64,000 nt of DNA. Source: Synechococcus sp. PROS-7-1. GTDB lineage: Bacteria > Cyanobacteriota > Cyanobacteriia > PCC-6307 > Cyanobiaceae. Of this stretch, positions 37,959 through 46,907 are shown piece by piece. The translations under genes and the position numbers were made by a program. Positions within the stretch are counted from its first letter, which is position 1. Each line of letters begins with the position of its first letter. Location: NCBI RefSeq assembly GCF_014279795.1, contig NZ_CP047945.1, positions 242,572-306,571 on the forward strand, given 5' to 3'. The notes below the pieces were generated by a model. It worked only from the letters and a program-made list of their open reading frames with translations, did no database searches and was not told where the DNA came from.

Positions 37959-40112
37959 TCAGGGCGATGGTGCTTCTGCCGAATGAACAACGCCGATCCG
38001 GCGCCAGGCTTGCATTGGATCGTTCTCGAGACGCTGACTCACCTCTGGCGCCACACTGATCAGCAGTGGGCCGCAGGTTTGCGGGTCCACCAGCAGCTCC
38101 AGCAACGCGCGAGCCTGCGGGCTCGCGCTGGGAGTGTCGCCAAGGAGCAGGGTCACGGGCGGCTCGCCTCGCTCCGTTGCGTCGAGCAGGCTCCAGGCGT
38201 TGCGGTTCGAGGGGGCCAGGCTGCTGGCGTGGCCTGCCTCCAAGAGCTCCAGGGCCTGGGGCAGGGCAGGAATCGCGTTCGCCGTCAGGGTCACCCGCAG
38301 GCTTGGATCACTGAGCATTTCGCCGAGATGGCCCAGCAAGCCGAAGCCGGTGATGTCGGTGGCGGCGTGGATGGCCCCAGGCTGCTCGTGCGTGAGCTTG
38401 AGAAGCGCATCCAGCAAGGGGTGCTGGCTGGTGGCCATCTGCTCCAGCGCGGTGTCGAGGGCTGCTGGCCGGGCTGCTCCGGCCATGGCTGCGGCGAAGA
38501 GCACGCCGGTGCCAAGCGGCCGGCTGATCAGCAGATGATCGCCAGCCTGGAGGGTCGTTTTCTGCCAGAACCCATGCGCACACTGGCCGGTCACGCTCAG
38601 GCTGACCTGGAGGGATCGGCTCAGGGGGGCTGCGGCCGCGCCATCGCGGCCCTCCAGGGTGTGGCCGCCGATCAGCGGTGTGCCTTGGGGGTCGAGGGCC
38701 GAGCGGATGCCGGCCAGGGTCTGAGCCAGGAGGGAGGCTTGCTCTGCTGGTGCCGCCTGGGGGAGGGTCACCACCGCTTGAGCTGCCAGCACCCGTGCGC
38801 CGCAGGCCCAGAGATCGGAGCAGGCATGCAGGGCGGTGAGCCGGCCGTTCAGCCAAGGATCGCTGACCAGGGCCGGGAACCCATCCACGCTCTGAATCAC
38901 AGCCCTGCTCTGCTGATCAGCCTGGAGAGGGAGTATCGCGGCATCCTCAGGCTGCACTTGATCGCCGGCGAGACCGGCGTCCCGCAGCGCCTGCTCTAGA
39001 GGCGCTGCCGGAAGTTTGGCTGCGCACCCCCGACAGGCCATCGCTGCGTTGCTCTGCATGGCCGCTGAGCGGCGGAATCGGGCCATGAAGCGGGCATCGA
39101 TGCGGCGCTTCCAGCGCCAGAGCAGGGGATGGGGACCGATCAGCTGGCTGCCGCGCAAGGCCCAGGCCGTTGGTTGGCCGTTGCGAAAGCCGCCGAGCAG
39201 TTGCAGGGCTCTGCGCTGGGGGCGCCAGGGTTGCAGCCGTTGGCCCCGGGTTGCGGCCTCCAGATTGCGCGCCAGGGGACTGGCGGCACGCACCGCCCAC
39301 ACGCCAGATGCGGGCCTGGGATCTGACGTGATCTCGGCACAGTCGCCGGCAGCGAACAGATGCGGATGCCCCGCAACCTGCAGGGTGGCGTCGGTGAGCA
39401 CTCTGCCGCTGGTGGGATCGCAGGGCAGACCGCTGCGGGCCAGCCACTGGGGCGCGCTGCTGCCAGTGCACAACAGTCCTGTGCTGGCCCTGGACGGGGC
39501 CTCATTGCTGAGCTGATGCACACCAGCGCGTTGCAAGGCCTCGTGCATCGACGGGTGGAGATGCTCGGCGCGCACCTGCAATTCCAGTGCACGGTGGGGC
39601 CAGCGTTGCCGCAGCGCCAGCACCGTTTCCACGGCGGCCAGTCCACTGCCCACCACCCGGAATGGTGAGTCTGGAGCAGCTGAATCCAGGGTGTGTTGGT
39701 CCTGGAGGCTGAGGTAGGCCAAGGCCGGCTCCAGGGGTTTGATCGGCACCAGGGCGCTCTCTGAGGCGGCGGCCTTGCGCGTGACGGCCCCGAGATTGAG
39801 GCTGAGCCATTCGTAGCTGAGATCAGGGCGTTGCTCGAGCTGCAGGCGCCTCGCCACTGGATCCAAGCCGGTGATCTCGGCCACTACCAGGGCCACCCCG
39901 GCCTGGTCGGCCAGGGTGCGCAGATCGATCGCGACCGAGTCCAGGTCGTAAAGACCAGCAATCAGCCCCGGCACCATGCCGGAATAGAGCGCTGTGCTGC
40001 TCCGGCTCACCAGGGTGATCAGCCCTTGAGGGCGCTTGCGTGGCTGCATCGCCCAGCGGCGCAGCAGCAGGGCATGGCTGTGGCCACCCCCAGCCAGCAC
40101 AAGGCCGCTCAT
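37959..40112 (-). CDS. selD: FAD-dependent oxidoreductase fused to selenophosphate synthetase (SelD)
   Basis: A 717-residue fusion. Residues 1 to about 370 are an NDH-2/SQR-like flavoprotein: LVLAGGGHSHALLLRRW gives the FAD dinucleotide fold, GSGLAAVETVLAL the second nucleotide site, and LFAAGDCAEI the C-terminal FAD contact. Residues about 385-717 are SelD, which makes selenophosphate from selenide and ATP: CRGCAAKL carries the catalytic Cys/Lys equivalent, then SVDGFPALVSDPW, GGHTLEGRD and ATDITGFGLLGHLGEM. The fusion is known in marine picocyanobacteria, where SelD probably serves tRNA selenouridine rather than selenocysteine. ATG 40112 overlaps the galE stop by 4 bases. Confidence 0.92.
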   Translation of the reverse strand: MSGLVLAGGGHSHALLLRRWAMQPRKRPQGLITLVSRSSTALYSGMVPGLIAGLYDLDSVAIDLRTLADQAGVALVVAEITGLDPVARRLQLEQRPDLSYEWLSLNLGAVTRKAAASESALVPIKPLEPALAYLSLQDQHTLDSAAPDSPFRVVGSGLAAVETVLALRQRWPHRALELQVRAEHLHPSMHEALQRAGVHQLSNEAPSRASTGLLCTGSSAPQWLARSGLPCDPTSGRVLTDATLQVAGHPHLFAAGDCAEITSDPRPASGVWAVRAASPLARNLEAATRGQRLQPWRPQRRALQLLGGFRNGQPTAWALRGSQLIGPHPLLWRWKRRIDARFMARFRRSAAMQSNAAMACRGCAAKLPAAPLEQALRDAGLAGDQVQPEDAAILPLQADQQSRAVIQSVDGFPALVSDPWLNGRLTALHACSDLWACGARVLAAQAVVTLPQAAPAEQASLLAQTLAGIRSALDPQGTPLIGGHTLEGRDGAAAAPLSRSLQVSLSVTGQCAHGFWQKTTLQAGDHLLISRPLGTGVLFAAAMAGAARPAALDTALEQMATSQHPLLDALLKLTHEQPGAIHAATDITGFGLLGHLGEMLSDPSLRVTLTANAIPALPQALELLEAGHASSLAPSNRNAWSLLDATERGEPPVTLLLGDTPSASPQARALLELLVDPQTCGPLLISVAPEVSQRLENDPMQAWRRIGVVHSAEAPSP

Positions 40113-41176
40113 GCGCTCGCTGGACCCGGCCCGTATCCCGAAGGATTGGCTGACTGCCAGGCCCAGCCGTCGCGGCAGATGTCGTGGAGATTGCGCCGCG
40201 TGCTCCACCCCAGCCGCTCCTTGGCGGCTGCTGGATCGGCCACCGTGATTGCCGCATCGCCCGGGCGACGCTGCTGGATGCTGTGGGGGATGGGCCGTCC
40301 GCAGGCCGTCTCGAACGCTTGGATCACGTCCAGTACCGAGGCCCCATGGCCGCTGCCGAGGTTGAGGGTGAGCACCTGTGGGGGCTCCTGCAGCAGTGTG
40401 CTCAAGGCGGCGCGATGCCCCTCCGCCAGATCCATCACGTGGATGTAATCGCGAATGCAGGTGCCATCGGCTGTGGGCCAGTCGCCACCAAACACTTCGA
40501 TCTCGGGCCGACGGCCCACGGCCACCTGGCTCACAAAGGGGAACAGATTGTTGGGGCGCCCAAGGGGGTCTTCGCCGATGCGCCCGGAGGGATGGGCGCC
40601 GACAGGGTTGAAGTAACGCAGGCAGGCGATGCGCCATTGCTCCGGGGCGCTCGCTGCCAGATCATTCAGCAGGCGTTCAACCGCGGCTTTGGTGTGCCCG
40701 TAGGGATTGATCGGTTGGATCGGTGCGCCTTCTTTGATCGGTACCTCGTCGGGATAGCCGTAGAGGGTGGCGCTGCTGCTGAACACCAGGGTGCGGCATC
40801 CGAACTCCTGCATCGCCTTCACCAGGCTGACCGTGCCACCCACGTTCACATCCCAGTAGTGCAGGGGGTTCTGTACGGACTCCCCCACGGCTTTGAGGCC
40901 TGCGAAATGCACGACGGCCTCAATCGGGCAGCCCCGGCTCTGGGCGGCTGCGAAGAGTTGTTCCAGAGCGCTGGTTTGGCGGATATCGGCGCGCTGCAGG
41001 CTGAGGCGCTTGCTGCCGAGCTCGACCCCGGCAAGCTCCGCCACTCGCACCAGGGCTTCCGCCGAACTGTTGCTGAAATCATCCAGCACGATGAGATCGT
41101 GGCCTGCGTCGAGCAGAATCACGCAGGTGTGGCTGCCAATGAAACCGGCGCCGCCCGTGATCAGGAGTTGGGACAT
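40109..41176 (-). CDS. galE: UDP-glucose 4-epimerase
   Basis: A 355-residue short-chain dehydrogenase-fold enzyme interconverting UDP-glucose and UDP-galactose. Landmarks: LLITGGAGFIGSHT (NAD fold), VVHFAGLKAVGES, the catalytic FSSSATLYG with Ser and the later NPYGHTKAAVE (YxxxK), and RYFNPVGAHPSGRIGEDP. ATG 41176 (MSQLLITGG) is preferred over one ten codons upstream. It supplies galactose donors for the surrounding glycan genes. It is divergent from the glycosyltransferase at 41246. Confidence 0.95.
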   Translation of the reverse strand: MSQLLITGGAGFIGSHTCVILLDAGHDLIVLDDFSNSSAEALVRVAELAGVELGSKRLSLQRADIRQTSALEQLFAAAQSRGCPIEAVVHFAGLKAVGESVQNPLHYWDVNVGGTVSLVKAMQEFGCRTLVFSSSATLYGYPDEVPIKEGAPIQPINPYGHTKAAVERLLNDLAASAPEQWRIACLRYFNPVGAHPSGRIGEDPLGRPNNLFPFVSQVAVGRRPEIEVFGGDWPTADGTCIRDYIHVMDLAEGHRAALSTLLQEPPQVLTLNLGSGHGASVLDVIQAFETACGRPIPHSIQQRRPGDAAITVADPAAAKERLGWSTRRNLHDICRDGWAWQSANPSGYGPGPASA

Positions 41177-41245
41177 GAGCCGAGCCTTCGACCTACGCGC
41201 CATCATCGGTGAGGATCAACCCAGAGCCGATGAAGGGCGCCAGGG

Positions 41246-42271
41246 ATGACATCGCTTCTTCCGGTTGATGGTTTTGGCTCCTTTCCCCTGACGCACTCCA
41301 ATCGGCCGGTTGGCGCTGATTCTGGTGCTGCTCCCCTGCAGGGCGTGCAGCTGATCACGCGATTTTGCGAAGGGGAGCAGCCCTATTGGCGGGCGTTTGT
41401 GCAGCATTACCGCGATCTGGGGGTTGAGCGGATTCACGCCTGCGTGCAGAGCGATGCCGACCGTGCCTGGCTGGAGCAGAGCGCTGGGTTGGAGGGATCG
41501 CGCTGGTTGCAGGTGCACCGGCTGTGTGCTGAGCTCACGCCGGATCAGGCCCTGCGGGAGCTGGATCTCACCCCGTTGCGCAATCAGGCGCCGTTCACCC
41601 TGCTGGTGGATTGTGATGAGTATCTGGGGTTTCAACGCAGTCCCTTCGGCTTGGCGCAGCTGTTCGATCTCTATCCCACAGGTTCCCAGTGGTATCTGCC
41701 TTGGCTGATGCGCCCGTTGGTCTCGCCCGTGGATGCTGGCGAGGGGGGCTTCTGGGGCCATGTGGGCAAGCCAATCGTGCGCTCCTCGCGCATGGCGGCG
41801 ATCAGCCATGACCACTGCTTCGCGCTGCTGCCTGATGCTGTGGAGGGGCCAACCTCGATTCCTCTGGGTGTGCACGGGCTCGTGTTGGTGCATTTCTGGG
41901 GCCGGAGTGCACGTGATTGTTTGATCAAGGTGTTTTGCAACCGTTTCGAAGACGCCAAAAGTGCAGATCGGGATCAGGCGCTGACGTTGATCCGGCAGGG
42001 TGAATTGCCGATTCGTCTGAGGTTGCTGGCCTATTTGGATCTGCAGGAGGGCTATCTGCCTCTGGGGCTGGATGCAGAGCGTTGTGTGTTCGACCAGACC
42101 TTGGAAGAAACCCTTGTGCGGCGCTGGCTCAGCGCCGATGAGGAACAGTGCGCCCTGGATCTGTTCCAGCGCTATCGGGCCAAGCTGGAGCTGCTGCGGG
42201 CTGAGCTGCCCTGTTATCCGGCTGTGTCCTTGCTGGAGCTGGCCACGCTGCTGCCGCCTTTGAAGGGCTGA
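41246..42271 (+). CDS. Glycosyltransferase, GT2/GT92-like
   Basis: A 341-residue probable GT-A transferase. LITRFCEGEQPYWRAFVQHYRDLGVERI near the N terminus and LLVDCDEYLGF near residues 116-126 match the GT92/Glyco_tranf_2_4 pattern, with DxDE as the metal/donor site. GVHGLVLVHFWGRS later in the sequence has the family's His. No membrane helix. It is alone on the + strand between divergent galE and the convergent OMP gene, 1 base from the latter's stop. Substrate unknown. Confidence 0.72.
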   Translation: MTSLLPVDGFGSFPLTHSNRPVGADSGAAPLQGVQLITRFCEGEQPYWRAFVQHYRDLGVERIHACVQSDADRAWLEQSAGLEGSRWLQVHRLCAELTPDQALRELDLTPLRNQAPFTLLVDCDEYLGFQRSPFGLAQLFDLYPTGSQWYLPWLMRPLVSPVDAGEGGFWGHVGKPIVRSSRMAAISHDHCFALLPDAVEGPTSIPLGVHGLVLVHFWGRSARDCLIKVFCNRFEDAKSADRDQALTLIRQGELPIRLRLLAYLDLQEGYLPLGLDAERCVFDQTLEETLVRRWLSADEEQCALDLFQRYRAKLELLRAELPCYPAVSLLELATLLPPLKG

Positions 42272-42272
42272 A

Positions 42273-43499
42273 TCAGAAGCCGAGGCTGGCGCGGAACACC
42301 CAGGTCCATTGATTGGTTTCGATCACTTCGTTTTTGCCGGCGAAGTTCACGCCCCAGGTGAAACGCAAGGGAATGCCACTGCCGAGGCTGAGGGAGGTGG
42401 CGGCCTGCGCCGTGCCGCTGCGGTATTCCACAAACATGCTCCAGTACTCATTCACCACCAGGGCCAGGGTGCCGATCGGACTCCAGCAGAGATCGTTGTC
42501 GACTGAGAATGATTCTGTTCGGTTTTCAACGCCATCGATGCAGGCAAAGCGCAGGGGGTTGTCCCAGCTGAGAATGTCCTGGTTGGCAAACCGGCCCGTG
42601 CCGATGCCGCCGTTGGCCACGAACAAAGGAAACCCTCGGCCCTGATCCCCGAGCCACCAGCCCTTGGAGGCCATCAGGTAGAGATTGCGGCCGGTGTCGG
42701 TGTCGTCATCCCACTGGATCACCTGCTCACCACCAAAGGCGATGCCACCGGTGTCGCCGATTGCGGTGGCAATCCGGAAGCCGCTGGAGACGCCTTCACC
42801 CACCTGCGTGCCGCCACCAGCGGCCTGGCTGCCCTGGTACACACTGCGAATGGAGGTGTTGAGGCCCAGGCTCCAGCTGCCGCTTTGAATCACATTGGCG
42901 TGCACGATGGCGACGGAGTCGCCGTTGTTCCAGGCAAAGAAGTCTTCCCCAGGCTGGCGCCGGCTCTGGCCGAGGAGCGAAGCACTGGCGAACCAGCGTT
43001 CACTCCAGCGCAGGCCGTTGGGGATGTTCCAGCTGATGTCTGGGCCGACGTTGCCGTCGCTGAAGGCGATGGAGCGGTCGAGGGCCTGCAGGCGCGGCAG
43101 TGGAGGCAGTGGTGGCGGCGGTTGCGGGTTGGAGCCGTTTGATTCCTCGCGGTGCTGTTCAGCGATGGCTTCTGGCGGCAGGGGGTCTGCGCTTGCGGGC
43201 AAGTCTTCCCACACCACCTGAGTGGAAGGAGCTGCATCGGATGGGGGATCCAGCTCGCGCCAGACAATGGCGTTGCTGGTGTTGACGCCTGCTGGCTCCG
43301 CCGCCCCGGGCTCCTGAACCGTCCGCCATTGCACACCGGCATCGCTGGCGGGGATTGGCGTGGAGGCTTCCTCTGGGGTGACCAATTCCCACACCACGTC
43401 TTGGGCATGTCCGAGGTTGGGCATGGTGAGACCGGCCGACGCCAACACACCAGCTAACGCCAGGCTTCTGGCAGGAGCGGGCCAGCGGTGGAGCATCAA
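42273..43499 (-). CDS. Secreted beta-barrel-like outer-membrane protein with Trp-repeat linker
   Basis: A 408-residue protein with an N-terminal signal peptide (hydrophobic core about 12-24, cleavage near GHAQD). The mature N terminus holds four spaced V-x-W segments (DVVWEL, GVQWRT, AIVWREL, QVVWEDL; Trp37, 58, 80, 97), then a Pro-rich linker ending PPPPLPPLP near 127-134. The rest (about 140-408) is amphipathic beta-strand sequence rich in Gly, Trp and Ser, ending in Phe as outer-membrane barrels do. It is the third gene after OPX and chain-length genes (ATGA overlap), so it may be an outer-membrane part of the exporter. No named family recognised. Confidence 0.72.
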   Translation of the reverse strand: MMLHRWPAPARSLALAGVLASAGLTMPNLGHAQDVVWELVTPEEASTPIPASDAGVQWRTVQEPGAAEPAGVNTSNAIVWRELDPPSDAAPSTQVVWEDLPASADPLPPEAIAEQHREESNGSNPQPPPPLPPLPRLQALDRSIAFSDGNVGPDISWNIPNGLRWSERWFASASLLGQSRRQPGEDFFAWNNGDSVAIVHANVIQSGSWSLGLNTSIRSVYQGSQAAGGGTQVGEGVSSGFRIATAIGDTGGIAFGGEQVIQWDDDTDTGRNLYLMASKGWWLGDQGRGFPLFVANGGIGTGRFANQDILSWDNPLRFACIDGVENRTESFSVDNDLCWSPIGTLALVVNEYWSMFVEYRSGTAQAATSLSLGSGIPLRFTWGVNFAGKNEVIETNQWTWVFRASLGF

Positions 43500-45193
43500 C
43501 CCAGCTCCAGGGCGGGATCGAGCAGCACCCAGCCGGCCATGGGGGTGCCTTGAAGGGCCAGTTTCTGGCCGAGTTGGGAGAGCTGGGTGCGGGTGGCCAC
43601 GCCAGGGGCCGTGAGCAGCAGCTGGGTGACGCAGGTGCTGGTTTGGCGCAGATCGGTGCTCACCAGCAGCTCACGCCCCGCCAGGGCCCGGCGCAATTCA
43701 GCGCTGAAGGCCTGGAGCTGATCAGACGGCAGCGCGCCAACGGGGATCAGGGCGATGGGTCCGGTGCCAGCGGCGGCGGCGAGGGGCCCTGCGGCCAGTA
43801 GGTCGGCGGCATCACTCCAAGCCGCAGGCGCCAGGGCAGGCAGGTGCTTGAGCAGGGGGCAGGGCAGGAGGCCCTGGAGCTCTTCGATGCTGAACACCAG
43901 GCCCGTGCGGCGATCGACCACGAGGGCGGCGCCACTGCCAAGCACCAGACCGGCCAGCAAGCCCAGGGCCACGATCCGCTTTTTGCGGGGAGCGACGGGA
44001 CGGTCGAGCAGGGTGGGTGTGGAAATCAGCTCCCAGGGGTCGGTCTGGCGCGCCTTCTCGAGCTGAAGGGTCTGGAGTTGGGTTTCCAGCTCAGCGACCG
44101 TTTTCTCATCGCGCAGGGCGGTGCGCACCAGTTCGCGGTGCTTGAGGATCACCTCTCTCGGCCGGCTGAGGGAGGCGAGTTGGGCCTGGGCGGTTTGCAG
44201 TTGCCCCTGGAGAAGCCCCACGGTCTGCTGGTTGATCACCAGGGTGAGGGAACGGCGTTGACGCTGAAGGGCTTGAATCGTGGGGTCGTTGGGGCGCAGC
44301 AGGGCCGATTTTTGCTGCAGCTCGGCATCGAGGTTCTGCAGCTTGCTGTAGAGATCGGCGTTCGCTTCCAGCTGGGGCGCCACATAAAGCCGATTGCCCC
44401 CAGCGGCACGGGCCGAGGCCAGCTGTTGCTGGAGGGCATTGACTTTGTTCTGAGCTGCCTCCCGGCTGGCTTCCACCGAAGGATTGGCTGAACTACCACC
44501 GGCACCAGCTGCTGCAGCGATGGTGCCAATCCCATCTTGGAGGCCTAACCCGTTGGTTAAGGCGTAATTCTGGGCCGCGCGCATGGAGGCATCAGCCTGA
44601 GGCAGTAGCTTGGCAAGTTGATGCTCCAGGTAGGCAACTCCCTGGGTGAGGTCGCGGGAGCGGTCGCGGCCGGAATACTGCTGGTAAGCCTTGGACATGC
44701 GGCCGATGACGGGCAGCACCAAGGCTTGCTCGGTATCGCGGTAGGCGATGTTGAGCACAGATGTACCTTTTTCAAGTTCCACGCTCAGGTTCTCTTTCAG
44801 CCAATCTGTGAAGGTGAGTTCCTTAACGTTCTCTCCCGCTTCTGTTTTCTGCTTTTTGACGAAATCGAACACGGGTTTGAGCACCGAGGGGCTCTCCAGG
44901 ATTTTCACCTCGGTTTCGAGGCTGCTGGAGCTGCTTCCGCCACCGAGGCCCGCCAAGCAGGCCAGCATCGGATTGGAGGCGGCGAGTTGGGCCAGGCGAC
45001 CACTGGCAGCGCTCTCATTGTTCTGGAGCACGATCTGGAACTGCCCTTCCCAGACGGGTTTACGCGTGAAGGCGTAGATCCCAGACAGCACCACGGAGGC
45101 ACCGGCAACCGCTGCGATCAAACGTTTGTGGCGCAGCAGGGCGCCAGCTACTTGGCGGAGATCGATCTCGTCGTCGAAATTGGTTGTGCTCAT
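43496..45193 (-). CDS. Polysaccharide chain-length/co-polymerase protein (Wzz/Wzc-like, kinase motif missing)
   Basis: A 565-residue inner-membrane protein of the PCP-2 type. A first membrane helix at about 30-46 is followed by a long periplasmic coiled-coil region (about 180-375) rich in Gln/Leu/Ala. A second helix lies near 405-425 (IVALGLLAGLVLGSGAALVV), before a cytoplasmic domain of about 135 residues. That domain resembles a BY-kinase in layout, but I see no Walker A GxxGxGK/S/T motif and no Tyr-rich tail, so it is probably not an active kinase. It controls glycan length and contacts the OPX channel. Start and stop overlap both operon neighbours by 4 bases. Confidence 0.87.
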   Translation of the reverse strand: MSTTNFDDEIDLRQVAGALLRHKRLIAAVAGASVVLSGIYAFTRKPVWEGQFQIVLQNNESAASGRLAQLAASNPMLACLAGLGGGSSSSSLETEVKILESPSVLKPVFDFVKKQKTEAGENVKELTFTDWLKENLSVELEKGTSVLNIAYRDTEQALVLPVIGRMSKAYQQYSGRDRSRDLTQGVAYLEHQLAKLLPQADASMRAAQNYALTNGLGLQDGIGTIAAAAGAGGSSANPSVEASREAAQNKVNALQQQLASARAAGGNRLYVAPQLEANADLYSKLQNLDAELQQKSALLRPNDPTIQALQRQRRSLTLVINQQTVGLLQGQLQTAQAQLASLSRPREVILKHRELVRTALRDEKTVAELETQLQTLQLEKARQTDPWELISTPTLLDRPVAPRKKRIVALGLLAGLVLGSGAALVVDRRTGLVFSIEELQGLLPCPLLKHLPALAPAAWSDAADLLAAGPLAAAAGTGPIALIPVGALPSDQLQAFSAELRRALAGRELLVSTDLRQTSTCVTQLLLTAPGVATRTQLSQLGQKLALQGTPMAGWVLLDPALELG

Positions 45194-46404
45194 CGCGAGA
45201 TTCCGTTGAAGAGGGAGTACACGGAATAGATGCCCACGGCGGGGCCGGTGATCTCGTTGAGCACGGTGACCGTGGCGCTGAGCGGTGATTCCTTGATGTT
45301 GATCAGATCCCCGGCCATGAGCACGGGATTGTTGGGGGCATCGGCGGGAGCACCGGGGTTGTAACCAAAGGTGCGCCGGTCGATTTCACCTTCGCGAGTG
45401 AAGCGCACGAACTCCACCTTGCCGCGCAGCAAGCGGGGGCCGCCGGCCAGGGCAATGGCCTGGTTCACTGAGGATCCCTGGGGGATGGTGACGCCACCGG
45501 GGGTTTTCACCCGCCCGCTCACGAACACGCTGATGAACTGGGGGCTGAGGTTGGTTTGTCCGGCCTTGAGCAGCTGATCCCGCAGCACAGTGGTGCTGCG
45601 GCCCACGCTCACCACATCACCATCAAAAAGGCGAATGTTCTGTGATTCGTTGCCCTCGGTGATCAGGGAGAGGAAATCGAGGTTGGTGCGGATGCGCCCA
45701 CCACCGAGGCCCTGGGCGCGCTTGCGGGTGACCTGCACGTCGGCAAGCTTGGAGTAGGGCGTGATGCCCTGGGCGGCGCGGATGGCATCAAACACGGTGG
45801 GAAACACGGCCCCGAAGGTGCTGAGACCACTGCCCCCAGGAGAAGGAGAGGCACCACCGGGGAGCTGGCCCAGGCCTGGACGGCCAGTGTCGATGGCGGT
45901 GCCACTTTGCAGGCGATTGGCTTCGGCGGTTTCCGAGAGGCGGGACAGCTTTGTTTCTCCGCTGAGGGTGTAATACCCGGGCCGCTTCACCTCGCCGCCC
46001 ACATAGACGCGGATCGGCCGGTATGCCACAGGGCGCACATACACCTGAGGGTCGCGCACGTAAAAGCCGTACTGCTGGGTGAGGAAATAACGCAGTTCCT
46101 CCACCGTGAGCCCCTCTATGTAAAGGGCGCGCAGGCGGGGAAGGTAGAGGGTGCCGTCGGGACCGATCGAGAAGCGGCCGCTCAGCTCAGGCAGATCCAG
46201 CAGTTCGATTTGGAGGCCATCGCCGGGGCCGAGGATGTAGGCGTCGTAGGTGACCTGGGCGCGCTGCTCGAGCGGAACTGGTCGTTCGTCTTGCTGCTGC
46301 GCGTCCTGAGCTTTCACAAGCGGAGCCTGAAGGCTGCAGGTGATCCCCGCCGCTGCCGTGAGGCGCAGGCAGCGCTGGAAAAGTGTTGATGCAGGACGCT
46401 TCAT
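45190..46404 (-). CDS. Outer-membrane polysaccharide export protein (OPX, Wza/KpsD-like)
   Basis: A 404-residue secreted protein. The signal peptide runs to about residue 33 (VKAQDA); a good lipobox is not evident. The polysaccharide-export domain starts at YILGPGDGLQIELLDLPELSGRFSIGPDGTLYLPRL (about 56-91), and SLBB-type segments follow (VYVGGEVKRPGYYTL near 133-147; VFVSGRVKTPGGVTI near 287-301). The protein forms the outer-membrane ring of capsule export. It heads the OPX, chain-length, barrel operon. ATG 46404 (MKRPAST) precedes a normal signal peptide; the longer frame does not. Confidence 0.93.
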   Translation of the reverse strand: MKRPASTLFQRCLRLTAAAGITCSLQAPLVKAQDAQQQDERPVPLEQRAQVTYDAYILGPGDGLQIELLDLPELSGRFSIGPDGTLYLPRLRALYIEGLTVEELRYFLTQQYGFYVRDPQVYVRPVAYRPIRVYVGGEVKRPGYYTLSGETKLSRLSETAEANRLQSGTAIDTGRPGLGQLPGGASPSPGGSGLSTFGAVFPTVFDAIRAAQGITPYSKLADVQVTRKRAQGLGGGRIRTNLDFLSLITEGNESQNIRLFDGDVVSVGRSTTVLRDQLLKAGQTNLSPQFISVFVSGRVKTPGGVTIPQGSSVNQAIALAGGPRLLRGKVEFVRFTREGEIDRRTFGYNPGAPADAPNNPVLMAGDLINIKESPLSATVTVLNEITGPAVGIYSVYSLFNGISR

Positions 46405-46523
46405 GGCCGGGAACTTACCCGGAGAAATGACCGGTTTTGCATCGCCAGTGGCCGGGTGCCGGAGTGGCCCGCATTCCGATGCCTTGAGTCTTGTGGCACG
46501 AATTCGTTTCGGAACCGTCGTGC

Positions 46524-46542
46524 ATGCGTAACGTATGCGTAA
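46524..46542 (-). promoter_or_regulatory. Two ATGCGTAA direct repeats, one helical turn apart
   Basis: ATGCGTAA occurs at 46524-46531 and 46535-46542, an 11-base repeat distance placing both copies on the same DNA face. They lie about 120-140 bases upstream of the OPX start inside the 327-base gap 46405-46731. A TC dinucleotide run follows at 46551-46564. A regulator-binding site for the export operon is plausible. No convincing -35/-10 pair was found. Confidence 0.3.
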
Positions 46543-46590
46543 ACGCAAGCTCTCTCTCTCTCTCCTACGGGCACGGTTGCTTGCTTCCTT

Positions 46591-46623
46591 TCAGGCGAAT
46601 CAGCTCAGGACTTCGCCTGAGCT
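46591..46623 (+). promoter_or_regulatory. Two mutually exclusive hairpins upstream of the gmd remnant
   Basis: Two perfect inverted repeats share one right arm. TCAGGCGAA (46591-46599) pairs with TTCGCCTGA (46612-46620). AGCTCAGG (46602-46609) pairs with CCTGAGCT (46616-46623) around an ACTTCG loop. Both stems cannot form together, as in attenuators. The site lies about 110 bases before the gmd ATG. It could be a vestigial leader switch or a small repeat element. No U-run follows. Confidence 0.4.
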
Positions 46624-46665
46624 ATGCGAAGCTCGCAATTAATACGTCACTGCCGAGACGGTTGA

Positions 46666-46884
<219 letters not shown>

Positions 46885-46907
46885 TAGGGCCTCCGGCCCG
46901 CTTCGCA
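46885..46907 (+). repeat. Mini hairpin insertion 1 in the gmd remnant
   Basis: About 20 extra bases interrupt the codons after RRASS. They contain the perfect hairpin GGGCC-TCC-GGCCC at 46887-46899 followed by GCTTCGCA. The insertion introduces the TAG at 46885 and shifts frame. Like the second insertion it begins after AGCTA and contains GCTTCGCA. Confidence 0.6.

Noticed and set aside
35867..37990. 707-codon - strand frame antisense to the helicase
   Set aside because: All helicase motifs are intact on the + strand; the antisense product is His/Gln-rich without domains.
46551..46564. TC dinucleotide run as a phase-variable tract
   Set aside because: Seven repeats only, not inside or at a fixed distance from a gene start; no evidence for slippage control.
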